From NCBI GenBank assembly GCA_020205615.1, contig JAINUW010000777.1, positions 372,001-436,000 on the forward strand: a stretch of DNA of 64,000 nucleotides, read 5' to 3'. The stretch is from Panax quinquefolius. Its lineage: Eukaryota > Streptophyta > Magnoliopsida > Apiales > Araliaceae. The notes under the pieces were generated by a model, which made no database searches, had not been told where the DNA came from, and worked only from the letters and a program-made list of their open reading frames with translations. A program made the translations under genes and the position numbers. Below are positions 47,618-59,696 of the stretch, piece by piece. Position 1 is the stretch's first letter. Each line of letters begins with the position of its first letter.

Positions 47618-49149
47618 ACTTGTGACAGCTCCTATACTTGCATTGCCGTCGGAGACAGGAGGTTACCAGATTTATAGTGATGCTTCTAAGAAGGGCTTGG
47701 GGTGTGTTTTGATGCAACACGGTAAGGTAATTGCTTATGCTTCTAAGTAGCTTAAACCTTACGAGGTGAATTACCCCACACATGATTCAGAGTTAGCAGC
47801 GGTGATCTTTGCCCTAAAGATTTGGAGGCATTATTTGTATGGAGAGACTTGTGATATCTTCACCGATCACAATAGTCTTAAATATATTTTCACTAAGAAA
47901 AAGCTCAATATGAGGCAGAGGCGTTAGTTGGAGCTTCTAAAAGATTATGATGCGAGGATTCAGTATCACCCGGGGAAGGCAAATGTGGTTGCAGATGCTC
48001 TTAGCCGAAAGAGTTCAGGGAGTGTAGCAGCCCTTATTACACAACCTCAGCTTATTTTGGATATGGAGCGGATCGAGTTGGAGTTGTATGTACGAGGTTC
48101 AGATGGGCATTTGGCGGGTAAGAGAGTGGAGCCCTCTCTTATCTTGCGAGTTAAAGAAGCTCAAAAAGAAGATGGGGAGTTGTGGAGTATGACGCAGAAT
48201 CTAGAGGAGGGCAAGCAGTCTGAGTTTCGTATTGATGACCATGGTGTGATTTGGTTGGGTGAGCGGTTGTGTGTACCGACAGATCCAATCATTCGGGAGG
48301 CGGTGTTGGCTGAGGCTCATAGTTCGCCATTCTCTATTCATCCAGGTTCTACAAAGATGTATAGAGATTTGAAGAAGAATTTTTGGTGGAATGGGATGAA
48401 ACGAGACGTGGCTGAATATGTTGGAAAGTGCCTCACTTGTCAACAAGTGAAGATAGAACATCAACGAGCTAGTGGTTTCCTACAACAGTTAGGCATTCCA
48501 GTATGAAGTGGGAGGATATCACGATGGATTTTGTGACTGGTTTGCCGAAGACTTTCAAGAAGAATGATGCCATTTGGGTAGTGGTGGATCGATTGACTAA
48601 ATCGGCACACTCTTTGGCTATCCATGAGGGATACTCGGTGGATAGGTTGGCATATATCTTTCAGCAGGAGATTGTTAGACTTCATGGTATTCTAGTGTCA
48701 ATTATTTCAGACCGAGACCTACAGTTCACTTCACAGTTTTGGAAAGGGTTCCAATGAGCTTGGCGTATTCGGCTCAACTTCAGTACTTCTTTTCATCCGC
48801 AGACTGATGGGCAATTCGAAAGGACTATTCAGACATTGAAAGACATGTCGAGATCTTGTACACTTAAATGGTCGGGTAATTGGGATGATTACTTGAGCCT
48901 AGTTGAGTTTGCTTATAACAACAGTTGGCATGCAAGTATTGGAATGGCTCTTTTTGAGGCATTATATGGTAAGAAGTTTCGGGCACCAAATTGTTGGGAT
49001 GAGGTTGGCGAAAGGGCCATAGAAGGGCCTGAGTTTGTCCAAATCATTACAGAGAAGGTGGTGGTGGCTAAGGAGAAATTGAAGTCGGCTCGATCACGGC
49101 AGCAGAGTTATGCTGATAAGCATAGGAGGACTTTAGAGTTTGAACCTGG
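47618..49149 (+). pseudogene. element G RNase H and integrase, truncated at the C terminus
   Basis: RNase [41 protein letters not shown] and [20 protein letters not shown], with stops at 47749 and 47926. Integrase: LLKDYDARIQYHPGKANVVA, HPGSTKMYRDLKKNFWWNGM, CLTCQQVK (zinc finger), WEDITMDFVTGLP and SIISDRDLQFTSQFWKGFQ (two Asp), then FHPQTDGQFERTIQTLKDM (Glu). It ends at SYADKHRRTLEFEPG, where the usual GDxV(F/L)LKV and C-terminal domain should follow; the sequence instead enters the primer-binding site of the TRIM-like element. Confidence 0.9.
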
Positions 49150-49162
49150 CTCTGATACCATA

Positions 49163-49408
49163 TTTAACAACCCGGGTTAAATCCTGAGTCCGAAAAAAAT
49201 CTCGAGTCAAATCCCAAGTCCGTATCGAATCAAATCCATTAAAATAAGGCCTCAAACCACTGGCCCAATAGTATCTTCTTGGGTTATCTTAGCCCACCAC
49301 AGGCTCACCAAAAAGGTCATGACTTGAAGGTACTATTGGTAGTAACTTATTTCCTTATATGCAGACAAATTTTTCCCCTATCTTTCGATATGGGACTAGG
49401 GTGTTACA
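49163..49408 (-). repeat. TRIM-like 5' LTR (246 bp)
   Basis: Starts TTTAACAACCCGGG on the plus strand where the partner has TGTAACAACCC (a terminal base change), and ends GGGTGTTACA. The primer-binding site lies directly to its left at 49150-49161. Confidence 0.9.
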
Positions 49409-49550
49409 ATCGCGATCGTTGAGTCTTCACTGTGATCATTTTTATCTCATGACACTTTGGTTCTACGATCGTGGACTTCCTTTGATCATATCTATGATTT
49501 TGAACATAGCCTTTAAACCTAAATGGTTAGCACATACTAGAGTATATTTT

Positions 49551-50104
49551 TTATGGTTGAAGGTTAAGCATGCCTAGTTCACTTATAAACTTGTTAAATC
49601 TGGATTCATCTAGAGGCTTTGTAAAGACATCAGCAAGTTGATTTTCAGTAGGGATATATTATAAAGATATAGTTCCATTTTTCACATGATCCCTAATGAA
49701 GTGAAACCTTATTTCTATATGCTTAGTTCTAGAATGCATGACAGGATTATGAGTTATAGCAATTGCACTTGTGTTATCACAGTGAATAGGTATGGATTTA
49801 AATTCAAACCCATAATTTGCTAGTTGATTTTTCATCCATAAGATCTGAGCACAGCAACTGCCAGCAGCAATGTATTCAGCTTTTGCAGTTGAAGTAGATG
49901 TTGAATTTTGCTTCTTACTAAACCAGGACACAAGTCTGTTTCCTAGCAATTGACAGGTGTCATTGGTACTTTTTCTATCAATTTTGCAGCTTGCAAAATC
50001 AGCATCTGTGTATCCTGTTAGCTCAAATGAGGACTCCATGGGATACCAAAGCCCCAAGTGGGGTGTACCTTCGAGATACCAGAAAATCCTCTTTACCGCA
50101 GTTA
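49551..50104 (-). pseudogene. C RNase H and end of pol
   Basis: After the solo-LTR insertion, pol resumes as AVKRIFWYLEGTPHLGLW and YTDADFASCKIDRKSTN (the RNase H TDAD motif). SWFSKKQNSTSTSTAKAEYI (catalytic Glu) and IPIHCDNTSAIAITHNPVMH follow. The pol end NQLADVFTKPLDESRF reaches a stop at 49551-49553. A stop breaks this last part near 49658. These are standard Ty1/copia RNase H motifs, otherwise intact. Confidence 0.92.
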
Positions 50105-53100
50105 TGTGACACCCCCAAATCCGGACACTTCATTTCCACAGATTTGGTGTTCACTGTCCAATTAAATCATAACTAACTACCCATAAATAAAGCATATAAT
50201 TAAACTCAAAAGCTTAAAAAATCAATCTCCCATTAAAGGGTTACATAATCTATAATAAATCCCAGGTCATCTAACCTTTATTACAATCATCCACGGAAAA
50301 TAAAAACGTGATCATAATTAAATCTATTACATAAGCTTCATAACTAAAAGATAAATTAAACGTTATCGTCTAATCAAGCACTTTGTCCTTGCCCTTGCTT
50401 GTAGAAAGCTTTTCAAACTTCGTAACTTCATCTGCATTATTTTGTGTAAGAGTGAGCAAATAATTGCCCACAAGAAGGATAATATACAATAACGTTTTAT
50501 GAATGACAATTAACTGAGCTTTCAATGGTAAAGTATTCTTACCGGGACAAAACAAACTTTAATTCAACAGCTATGAGTTAAAAGGAATAATGAACGTTTA
50601 AGTTAACAATAGATAACAACATCAAATAATACACTGAGGGTAACATGACCACGAACTCTATTCTAGGTTTTCAAGTATTTCTACCTTAACCTTTAACAAT
50701 CTAAAAGACCATAATAATCATCTATGTCCTAGGTTCATAGGTGTTTCTACTGTAACCTTTAATAGTCTAAACGACTATACGGACCATCATTATGTACTCC
50801 AGGTGATCAGCCCTTTGTACTATGTATTGCGCAAACATTTTAACGCTATTGCATAGCTCTAAAATAATCCCCTGATATAGGGTTGTTCATCTCAGCTTAG
50901 ATTATCAGGTTCCGAACCAAAGGAAGTTTGGTTGGGAATTAACTTCAAAGGAAGTCTAGAATTTTAGAACGATCATCAACCAAGTACTGGTTGAATTAGA
51001 TAGGAACCAATAACTATTCAAGGGTTTGATTACAATATCATGAACAAGGTATATCGATGAATCAATAAGAGTTAAAGTATTAACAATTTCTAAATTGAAT
51101 AAATGTTATCATCGACCACATGCTTTCAAAGGTTTGTGAGTACATAAACAAACCAAAGGAAGTTTGGTTTGGGTTGACTTCAAGGGTAATTTAGAGTTTA
51201 GAACATTCATCAACTAAGGATTAGTTGAATTAGTAAAGAACTGCTAAGCAACTTAGAGCTCGGTAAAATAATGTAAGATAGTATAATGATATTGAAGAAT
51301 GAAGATCAAACAACAGTTATTAATAGCTGAATAAACACACTTCTTACAATAAAAATACAGACTTTGAATAAGCAAAGTAATCTCGATTGGAATAAAGAAA
51401 TAAAGATTAACTAACTTGCTCAACAATAATTGAGGGTTAAAGAACTCGCATGACAATAAATCGTTAAACAAGAGATTAGAGATAGAAAATTTGCATAAGT
51501 ATAACATAACAATGAAAAGTAACCTTGCTGAATAATAAAGTAGCAAAAGTTAGGGAACTTGCCTCTTGCGTAAGCTATACAATTATAATTCATGTACTCC
51601 AATATCCTACACATAGGTTTAGAACCACAAGACCTATTAGATATGCTAACATACCATAACATGTACATTTCATGCTAAACTTATCGTTTTAGCACAAGTC
51701 TTATGCCACTATACAAATATCAGGAATTTCAAGTGTTAACCTCCACAACACCTGTTTACTATTCATCATGTTCACTAAGTCTAATATGTCACGCTCAGTA
51801 CTTACTAATCATTTTCAACTTTGAAACTTACTAACCAGAATTCACTATGTTATGATATCCTTAACATTACACATTTAACATGCTAACATAATTTTAGACC
51901 ATGATATTTTGCTATTCCAAGTTTACTTGCAGTGAGAAGTCGAATCATAAACAGGATATGGCTCAAATTGCGCCATACAAAACTTTGGGACCCACAAGAA
52001 TTTGCACCAATTTTTTGCCTTGGCACCACCGCAGCTGCGCCGGATCTCAGATAGACGCAGAGAAGGCTAATGAACAGTAGCCGACTTTAGCCCAGCAAAC
52101 ATAAATTTTACCCCTCAAACAGTGATAGTAACATGTAAAATAAATATACAACTATCATAAACATGGTTGCTAACATATTCAACTCCTTAGCACAATTTAA
52201 CAACAACTAAAACTATTTTAATTTTTCAATTTTCATGTTTTCATGAAAAACTCAATTTTCTTGACATCCTTTACAAAATTCATCATTGTGAATTCATTAC
52301 TTGACCAAATCGCTCCATTCAAATTATGTTATGCTCGTATCTCAATGAACTAACATATACAAGCTTCAATTTATAATTTTACATACTAATTGGCCACTAA
52401 AATTGGTACTTTTACAGCCATATGGGAAAAATATACTATAAATACTTTTCTTCCTTTTTAAAACAAAATTAACATGCAATTCCTTATTTAAATGCAAACT
52501 CTAATCATCACTAACACGTATGATCACCACAATTTAGATGTATAGCAACATTTAGCAAAAATTGAATTCACAGAACGTACAAGTTCGTAAACTTATATAT
52601 ACATATATACATATATATATATATATAATATCAAGGTGTTAGAGAGAATACCTTCAAATGGTCGAATAACCCTTGCTAAACTCCGCTGAAATTGCTTTGA
52701 AAATCCTTAGGTTCTCTCTCAATTTTCTCTCAAGTTCCTCTCTGAATTTTCTTAGGCTTAGCAAACCAGAATGCATATAACCCCAAACTGATAACCAAGC
52801 GTAAAGATAAAAAACTAATACGCGTACTTATTGTATCAGTTACAAGCTAATAAATGTATAGGTTATAAATATATTTTATTTATTATTAAATTTATTTTAT
52901 TTATATTATTATAATTCAAATATTAAAAAACCAAAAGCCATAAGGCTTTGTTTGGCAAAAGTCTTTAAAATAAAGACTTAATATTTTAAGCCTTCTTTGG
53001 TAAAACTAATTTAAACTCCTTTAATTTTATTTTAATAAACCATTTAGTTTATAATTTATAACCGATATATGACTTATTTGGATTTCCATATCCAACATTA

Positions 53101-53520
53101 ATCAAATAAAATAATTATACATACTATATTTTAAATAAATTCTCCACTTAAACAAATATCACAAAATTATAATTTTATTTATTAATTTAATATACCACTT
53201 TAAATTATTAAATTGAAACAACAATGTAATATCTCATGTTGTATTACAATTCTCCAAATTATAAATTAATTTAATTTAGAATATTATCTAATATATTTAA
53301 TTCATAAATATTTAATTACAACAATCACATAAATAAAATATTTATTAGAGTGTTATCTAATAAACTTAATTCACACATCTCTACTAATAACAACCACATA
53401 AATAGAATACTTATTCAATTTAAGAAATATTTTAGATTACAAAACAACAACTTCATCAATAAAATATTTATTTAATTTAATAAATATTTTAAATTACAAA
53501 TAAAATCTTTGATTGTAAAA
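50105..53520 (-). mobile_element. solo LTR of an unrelated family, inserted in C pol
   Basis: The left end TGTGACACCCCCAAATCC and the exact duplication AGTTA (50100-50104, 53521-53525) mark a 3.42-kb insertion exactly between the RT-end and RNase H-start sequences of C. No gag-pol sequence is present inside. The right end reads GATTGTAAAA, lacking a clean CA. On the minus strand a TATA-rich run (52594-52628) is followed by GAGAGAG-rich sequence near 52700, resembling an LTR promoter region. The terminal GGGGGTGTCACA resembles family A, but the body does not. Confidence 0.82.
52594..52628 (-). promoter_or_regulatory. TATA-rich run in the solo LTR
   Basis: A TATATACATATATACATATA-type run; a microsatellite or promoter core. 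On the minus strand it lies downstream of the GAGAGAG-rich sequence, so assigning it as the TATA box is uncertain. Confidence 0.35.
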
Positions 53521-53525
53521 AGTTA

Positions 53526-54504
53526 AATGAGATTCTTCAGGACTAGCCTGAAATCTAGCACAAATGCATGTTGCAAACATTATATCTGGTCTACTGGTAG
53601 TTAGATATAAAAAAGAGCCTATCATACCTATTTATTGAGTTATATCAATACTTTTACCTTTTTCATCTTTGTCAAGCTTGGTTGCAGGAGCAATTGGGGT
53701 TTTTATGGGAGAGGCTGACTCCATGCCATACTTCTTAAGTAAGTCTTTAATGTACTTGGCTTGGTTGATAAAGATTCCTTCATCAGTCTACTTTACTTGC
53801 AGTCCAAGGAAGAAGTTCAGTTCACCCATCATGCTCATTTCAAACTTGCTCTGCATAAGCTTGGAGAATCTCTTGCATAACGTTTCATTAGTAGACCCAA
53901 AGATAATATCATCAACATATATTTGAACTAATAGGACTTTATCTTTATGCTTTTTAAGAAATAGTGTTGTATCTACTCTACCTCTAGTGAATCCATTTTC
54001 AATAATAAAGTTAGTTAGTGTTTCATACCATGCTCTAGGTGCTTATTTAAGACCATATAAGGCTTTGTCTAATCTAAAGACATAATTAGAAAGAGATGGA
54101 TTGATAAAACCTGGAGGTTGCTCTACATAGACTTCTTCTTGGAGTTCACCATTCAAGAATACACTTTTGACATCCATCTGAAATACCTTAAATTTCATGT
54201 GAGCAGCAAAGGCAAGAAATATTCTGATGGCTTCTAGTCTGACAATAGGTGTAAATGTCTCATCGTAGTCAATGCCTTCTTCTTGAGAGTAACCTTTGGC
54301 CACTAGTCTAGCCTTATTCCTAGTTATCACTCCATCTTCATCCATCTTCTTTTTGAAGACCCACTTGGTTCCAATGACAGGATGGTTCTTTGGTCTTGGA
54401 ACCAACCTCCAAACTTTTCTTCTTTCGAACTGATTAAGTTCTTCCTGCATGGCCTCTATCCAGCTGGAGTCTTCCATAGCGTCCTCAATTTTCTTTAGTT
54501 CCAT
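53526..54504 (-). pseudogene. C reverse transcriptase
   Basis: [20 protein letters not shown], then [20 protein letters not shown] and [20 protein letters not shown], then [20 protein letters not shown] with the first catalytic Asp, and [11 protein letters not shown], open for 153 codons to a stop at 54043. After it come APRAWYETLTNF and VLLVQIYVDDIIFGSTN (YVDD at about 53905-53916). Then KFEMSMMGELNFFLGLQVK and DEGIFINQAKYIKDLLKKYG follow with two more stops. It is cut by the solo LTR after SPEESHL. Confidence 0.92.
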
Positions 54505-55744
54505 TTATGATAGGAAGCTTAGATAAAAACATTCATTTTGGGTGGCAGCTCTTGTTTTGACTCTTGCACTCGGATCTCCAATGATTAGATCTTGAGTGTG
54601 ATCTCTTGCTCATCTGCTTCCTGTTGGGACATCTGTTCTTATACCTTCTTGTCTTAGATTTTCAAGATCTATTTCTTTTTCTTGGTGTGGAGGTTCGTCG
54701 TCTTGCATAGATCTCTCTACGATCTCATTTCCTTGCTCAACGATTTCACTGTCTGGTACTACGATCGTAGTGTTGAGCTCGACGTCCTCGTTCATAGTGT
54801 CTGAACTATTGGTCACAGTGTCTTGGGGCACTATTTTGTCTAAGTCAGCCTCATCAAAGATGATGTGAATCGAGATTTCAACACTCAGTGTCTTCTTGTT
54901 GAACACTCTGTAGGCCTTACTGTCGGTGGCATATCCAAGAAAGATTCCTTCATCTGATTTTGGTTGAAACTTTGTCAAGTACTGCTTTCCATTGTTGAGT
55001 ATATAGCATGCACAGCCAAAAACATGAAAGTAGCTGACACTTGGCTTTCTTCCTTTCCACAGTTCATAAGGAGTCTTTTTAATCATAGAGTGTATGAGTG
55101 ATCTATTCTAAGTGTAGCACGCAGTGTTGACAGCTTCTGCCCAGAAGTATTCAGGCAGATGAACTGCTACTAGCAGAGTTCTTCCAGCTTCTATCAATGT
55201 CCTGTTCTTTCTCTCGGCAACTCCATTTTGTTGGGGAGTTCGTGGAGCTGAGAAATTATGACTAATGCCATTGTCTATGCAGAACTAATCCATTTCTCAG
55301 AAATTAAATTCTCTGCCATGATCACTTCTTATGGCCTTGATTTTCTCTCCTTTCTCGTTCATCACCAGTTTGAACATCTTGATCAGTTGGGAGCCTGTTT
55401 CACCCTTTGAGGTTAGAAAGAACACCCATGTAAATCTGGTGTAGTCGTCGACTACGACCAGAGAGTATCTCTTTCCCCCAAGGCTCGTCGTTGGAATTGG
55501 TCCAAAAAGATCCATATGTAGCAATTGTAGAGACTTGTCAATTAAGTTGATGGTTTTGCTCTTGAATGAGCTTCTGGTCTTCTTTCCAAGTAGACAGGCA
55601 TAGCATGGCCTTTCTTTGAAGAAAGTGAAACTTGGGTAAGCCTGCAACTAGATCTTTTGAAGCTAATTTGGACATGCTTTTGAAGTTGAGATGAGATAAT
55701 CTTCGATGCCATAGCCAGCTCATTTCTTCAGATGCTTTAGACAA
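54505..55744 (-). pseudogene. C integrase and linker
   Basis: WLWHRRLSHLNFKSMSKL and CYACLLGKKTRSSF form the HHCC zinc finger, split by a frameshift near 55620. LLHMDLFGPIPTTSL (first Asp), YSLVVVDDYTRFTWVFFLTS and IKAIRSDHGREF (second Asp) follow, then a stop. NGVAERKNRTLIEAGRTLL (Glu, about 55230-55175) follows. YELWKGRKPSVSYFHVFGCA and KSDEGIFLGYATDSKAYRVF mark the integrase C-terminal region, open 55086-54610. An acidic linker rich in E/D/T runs to RT. Only a few point changes disable it. Confidence 0.92.
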
Positions 55745-56144
55745 AAAGCATATAGTCTCGTCTGAGCTTAGTTTTCCAAGGTTTTCTTGTGTGAGCGTTT
55801 CCTTCTCTTGTTAGGTTAACTTTCTTGTGAGATGTCTTCAGGTCTCGGACTTGACATTGATTGTTGAGAAATGTTACTTGATGGCCCTTGTCGCAGAGTT
55901 GGCTAATGCTTAGAAGGTTGTGTTGTAATCCTTCCACATATACCACTTTACTGAAGGATACTGCACCATTTCTAGCTAAGCCATAGCCTCTTGTCTTGCC
56001 AGAGCCGTTATCTCCAAAGATGACCGAAGGACCCTCATTCTCTATGTAGTTAGACAGAAGGGCTTTGTTCCCTTTCATGTGCCTTGAGCATCCACTGTCC
56101 AGATACCAAGAAGTGATCATGGAGTTATTTTCCTGTAATAACAT
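55737..56144 (-). pseudogene. C protease
   Basis: SWYLDSGCSRHMKGNKALLS is the copia aspartic-protease active site (DSG), followed by IFGDNGSGKTRGYG and VYVEGLQHNLLSISQLCDKG, which leads into the pre-integrase region. The frame is open for 135 codons, ending in a +1/-1 change near 55745. It would release capsid, integrase and RT from the polyprotein. Confidence 0.88.
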
Positions 56145-56149
56145 TAAAC

Positions 56150-58260
56150 CTTCATTTTGGTACCCATACTTGCATGGGTCCTACATTATTAGTGCCCTTG
56201 GGGACCCAAATCTTCTTGATTTTGGGTCTTACATGCATGGAATTGTAATAACATTTTGCAGCCTTGTGGCCAGCTCTGTAGCACACAAAACATTTGATAT
56301 GATGCATGTTTGTGTGTGTGTGAAGGTTCTTCCTCTATTTGGACTTTTGTGGGTTATTGGTCATCCTCCTGATAGGCTGATATTCCTTCTTCCATGTGTT
56401 TTCTTGTTTCATGATTTTTGAGGAGTATATCTTACTTCTACTGTACCTTCCTGGTTGGTTTTGTAGAGTTGATCTCATTGAACTCTACGATCCTTCAAGG
56501 TTGGTGAGTAGTAGCTAGATTACTCTTCTCTATTCTGAAACCTAGATCGACATGAGATCCCTTACTCCTGGGAATATGAATTGAATCACCTGAGCAGGGT
56601 TTGACAGGCTCGACCTTCTGTGAGGATTTCATAAATGTTATGCCTCTACTAAAACCTGAGGCATTAATAGTGCTAATTTCCTTTTCTTTTTCAACACATG
56701 ACTCTGAGGTAGATTCCCCAAAGCCTAACCCTTTTCTATTAGAGACACTTCTCTGGTTAGATATTAAGGAGTCCATGGATGAAGAGGATTTATTCCATGT
56801 AGAGATTGTCTTTTCTAGATCCTCATTTTAGAGGTTAGACTAGACTCTCTTTTTGCGCTGAGCTCATTTGTTTGTCTCAAGAGCTTATTCTCAGCTTCAA
56901 ACTCCGAGAGAGAATTAGTACTGAGAAGGGTTGTTTCCAGTTCTTCTTAAACCTTTTCTTTCTCCTTTTGAAGAAGTGAATAATCCTTAGACAGAACTCT
57001 AAACCACTTCATGTATTGATGCAGATCAGATGTTATGCCATGCAGTGCAGTTCTTAGGTCATCAATATCTACATCAGGAGAGTTGAAGTCAAATACCTCA
57101 TCGATACTTACTTCATGTATGTTGGAGTTCTGTTTGTCCCTTGCTTTTTTGGCCATCAGGCAGAGATCTTCATCATCTCCAGATTCTGGAGTTGAGTCAT
57201 TGTCTAAGTCACTCCATGATCCTCCAGCTACAAAGCCTTTGTCTTTCTTCTGTGGCCTTTTGTTTCCTTTGTATTCCTTTTTTGAATGTGATTTCTTCTT
57301 GAGTTCTTCTCTAAGAGGTTTGTTGCAGTTGGCAATGAAGTGGGCCGGTTTCTTGCAATTGTAGCATAGGTCATTCATTTGTTCCTGGCTGCTATAGTTG
57401 CTGACTTTCTTTGGTGTGCTGGTTTTGCCTTGTCGCATGAACCTTCTTAGTCTTTTCACCAGCATTGCAAGGTCCTCATCATCATCTTCATCATAGTCAG
57501 AATCAACTTCAGTGCTGACTTTGGAGGTGTTATCAGTTGCTTTGAGAGCAAAACCTTTATCCTTCTTTCTTCCTTCAGACAAGGTTTCTACTCGTTGAGT
57601 AAGCTCCAGTTCGTATATGAGAAGGTTTCCATACAACTGTTGGACAATTATTTCATGTAAATTCTTCGATTCTCTAATGGTAGTAATTTTGGCATCCCAC
57701 TTACTTGGTAAGGCTCTCATGAACTTTATGATTAGATCTTTGTTTAGATAGATCTTCCCATAGGCTCGTAGAGAGTTGAACAGAACATTAAATCTTTCGT
57801 AGGTGGCAGTGACATTCTCTCCTTGAACATGAGCAAACATCTCATATTGTTGAGTCAAGAGAGATTGTTCGTTTTCTCTGACTTCTTCTTTTCCTTCATG
57901 CATAATGAGTAGTGCTTCCCAAACCTCCTTTGATGTTTTGTTGTTGACCAGTTTTTCAAACAGATCATCTTCTAAGGATTGGAACAAGATGTTTTTGGCC
58001 TTTTTGTCGAGCTGGACAGCTCTCTTCTCATTCTCAGTCCATTCTCCTTTGACCTTGATATGTACTCTTTCTGGGTCGTCTGTAGTTGGTGCAAGCTTTG
58101 TAGGAACATAGGGCCCATTCTGAATAGTTTCAAATAGATCTTCATCTATTGAATCCATGTAAGCTTGCATCCTAACTTTCCAGTTAGCAAATTTATCTTT
58201 GTTGCACATAGGTGGCTAGTTGCCTCCTCCAGAATTTGATTCGCTTGGTAAGTGTGCCAT
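56150..58260 (-). pseudogene. C Gag with two CCHC knuckles
   Basis: The likely start is the ATG at 58260 (MAHLPSESNSGGGN), followed by a TAG at 58216-58218. The long open block begins at 58209 (420 residues): NWKVRMQAYMDSIDEDLFE, WEALLIMHEGKEEVRENE and NSLRAYGKIYLNKDLIIKFM give the UBN2/copia capsid region. A DSDYDEDDDEDLAM acidic stretch and the knuckle CYNCKKPAHFIANC (near residue 282) follow. A stop at 56947 ends this block. A coiled-coil-like stretch precedes a second knuckle, CFVCYRAGHKAAKC (about 56255-56296). Two knuckles and a long Gag fit Sireviruses. Confidence 0.9.
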
Positions 58261-58296
58261 TAGATCTACTCAAGCTTTGTAGGCTGTATTATAGAA

Positions 58297-58313
58297 CCTG
58301 CTTTGATACCAAT
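58297..58313 (-). other. C primer-binding site
   Basis: Minus strand TTGGTATCAAAGCAGG next to the 5' LTR end; resembles the tRNA-iMet site with one substitution. Confidence 0.85.
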
Positions 58314-59691
58314 TATTAGTTTCGGAGGCACAATAGATATCTAGAAGGGAGGGGGGGTTGAATAGATAATTAAAAACATTCTTTTAAACTAGTTAGTATG
58401 ATGGTGATTAATGCACATCGGAATGAGTATTTGATAAACCTCCTTTTAGATATCTTTAATTAATGAGAGTGATGCAGTTATGACAGTTATAGCAGTTATA
58501 GAAGTTATAATGGACACAGTAGTTTTATGTGGTTCAGAGCACTTAAAGCTCCTAATCCACTCTTCTACTCCTCGAGTAGGAAATCCACTAAGGATGTCTG
58601 TTACACTTCTTGAATCTCACAGATTCCTTCTAGACCAGCAGTTTAGGCACTTCTTAGTTCACTCTTGAACTCTTCAAGTCCAGCAGTCTTGGTTCTTCAC
58701 AGTTCACTTAGAACTCTTCAAGTCCTTCAGACTTGGAACTCTTACTATAGTTGATTGGCTGTTGTTGAGATCGTGATTGGTTCTACTCAGTTGCTATTAA
58801 GCACTTGTTCGAAGGAACTAAGTAGCTGAGCAAGCTTTCTATTTTTCTCAGATCGTAGAGTTGAGCGTTGAGTGTTCTTGTACGTTTTTGTTCAATGCTT
58901 GCTTTTTTTCTCTCATCTGTCTGTGTTCTGTATATATGTGATCTCTTTAAATCTATCCGTTGAAGTCATCTGATGAGGCATTAAATGCATTTTATATTTC
59001 TGAGCTTTGATGGAGACTTTTCTGCACATCTTCTAAATTGCAATCTGGCCCACTGACACAGCTGGCTGCTTTCTCATCTAACACCTGAAAAGATGTTTTC
59101 CTCTGCCCAATGGTCCTTTTCTTAGCTTCTTGAATACGTTCCTTTTAATAAATACTAAGGATATCTTTTGTACCATTGAGACTGGTGAGTGCTTCAACGT
59201 TCACAACTCATTCCACATTTGTTGGAATTTGTTTCCAAACAAAAGATAGGGCTCGATGCTTCTGACACAAGACAGATAATACTCTACGATGCATATCGTG
59301 GTTTCTTTTCATATTTGTGCTTGGTCTGAATAGAACACTACGATCTTTACGTGCTCATCTTGCAGACTCTACGTTTCTGAGAGCACACTACGATCTCTGA
59401 GTTAGCTTCGGAAAACGTCTGGACCACTCAACAATTTTTGGAGAGGCCCTTCAAGGCAAATACACTGCAATCATCTCAGCACTACGATTCTGCCTTAGCT
59501 TCTGCATTCTGTGTATCAGCTAGATAGACTACAATTCTCTTAAAGGCATATCTATTTCTTTCTAGTCATAGATCAACATAACAATTTTGACCTATCACTA
59601 AGACCTTGTACATATATTCCTTGAAGGACTTTACATATAATCATGAGCATTTACTTAAAAACATCAAATCAAAATATGCATTATTCCAACA
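58314..59691 (-). repeat. C 5' LTR (1.38 kb)
   Basis: Aligns end to end with 38978-40342. The inner terminus reads TATTAG where the partner has TGTTAG, one transition. An extra GAAGTTATA-type triplication near 58490 and a longer G-run near 58350 are the main length differences. Confidence 0.93.
58931..58938 (-). promoter_or_regulatory. probable C promoter TATA box
   Basis: TATATATG on the plus strand (CATATATA on the minus) in the middle of the LTR. The same position in the other LTR (39581-39588) is also TATA-rich. Confidence 0.5.
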
Positions 59692-59696
59692 CTCAC

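Larger units (their letters stand above)
44293..49408 (-). mobile_element. TRIM-like element with antisense gypsy cargo
   Basis: Short LTRs (44293-44537 and 49163-49408) flank a minus-oriented internal part: a polypurine tract beside the left LTR and primer-binding sites TGGTATCAGAGC at 44752-44763 and 49150-49161. The flanks ACCGC (44288-44292) and ATCGC (49409-49413) are a one-mismatch duplication. The own internal region is only about 230 bp and non-coding, so the base element is a terminal-repeat retrotransposon in miniature. Between the two primer-binding sites lies 4.4 kb of a different gypsy element in the opposite sense. Confidence 0.8.
38978..59691 (-). mobile_element. Ty1/copia Sirevirus-like element C, with nested insertions
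   Basis: Minus strand: 5' LTR 58314-59691, primer-binding site, gag, protease, integrase, RT, RNase H, spacer, a long downstream ORF, polypurine tract, 3' LTR 38978-40342. The target duplication CTCAC is exact (38973-38977, 59692-59696). The extra ORF after pol, its length, and several G-rich tracts near the 3' end are hallmarks of plant Sireviruses. Two later insertions (44293-49408 and 50105-53520) account for about 8.5 kb of its 20.7 kb. It is the best-preserved element in the window, with roughly a dozen disabling stops or frameshifts. Confidence 0.93.

Noticed and set aside
57035..57364. 109-codon plus-strand frame with a serine-rich hydrophobic N terminus
   Set aside because: Antisense to the C Gag block, which has clear domain motifs.
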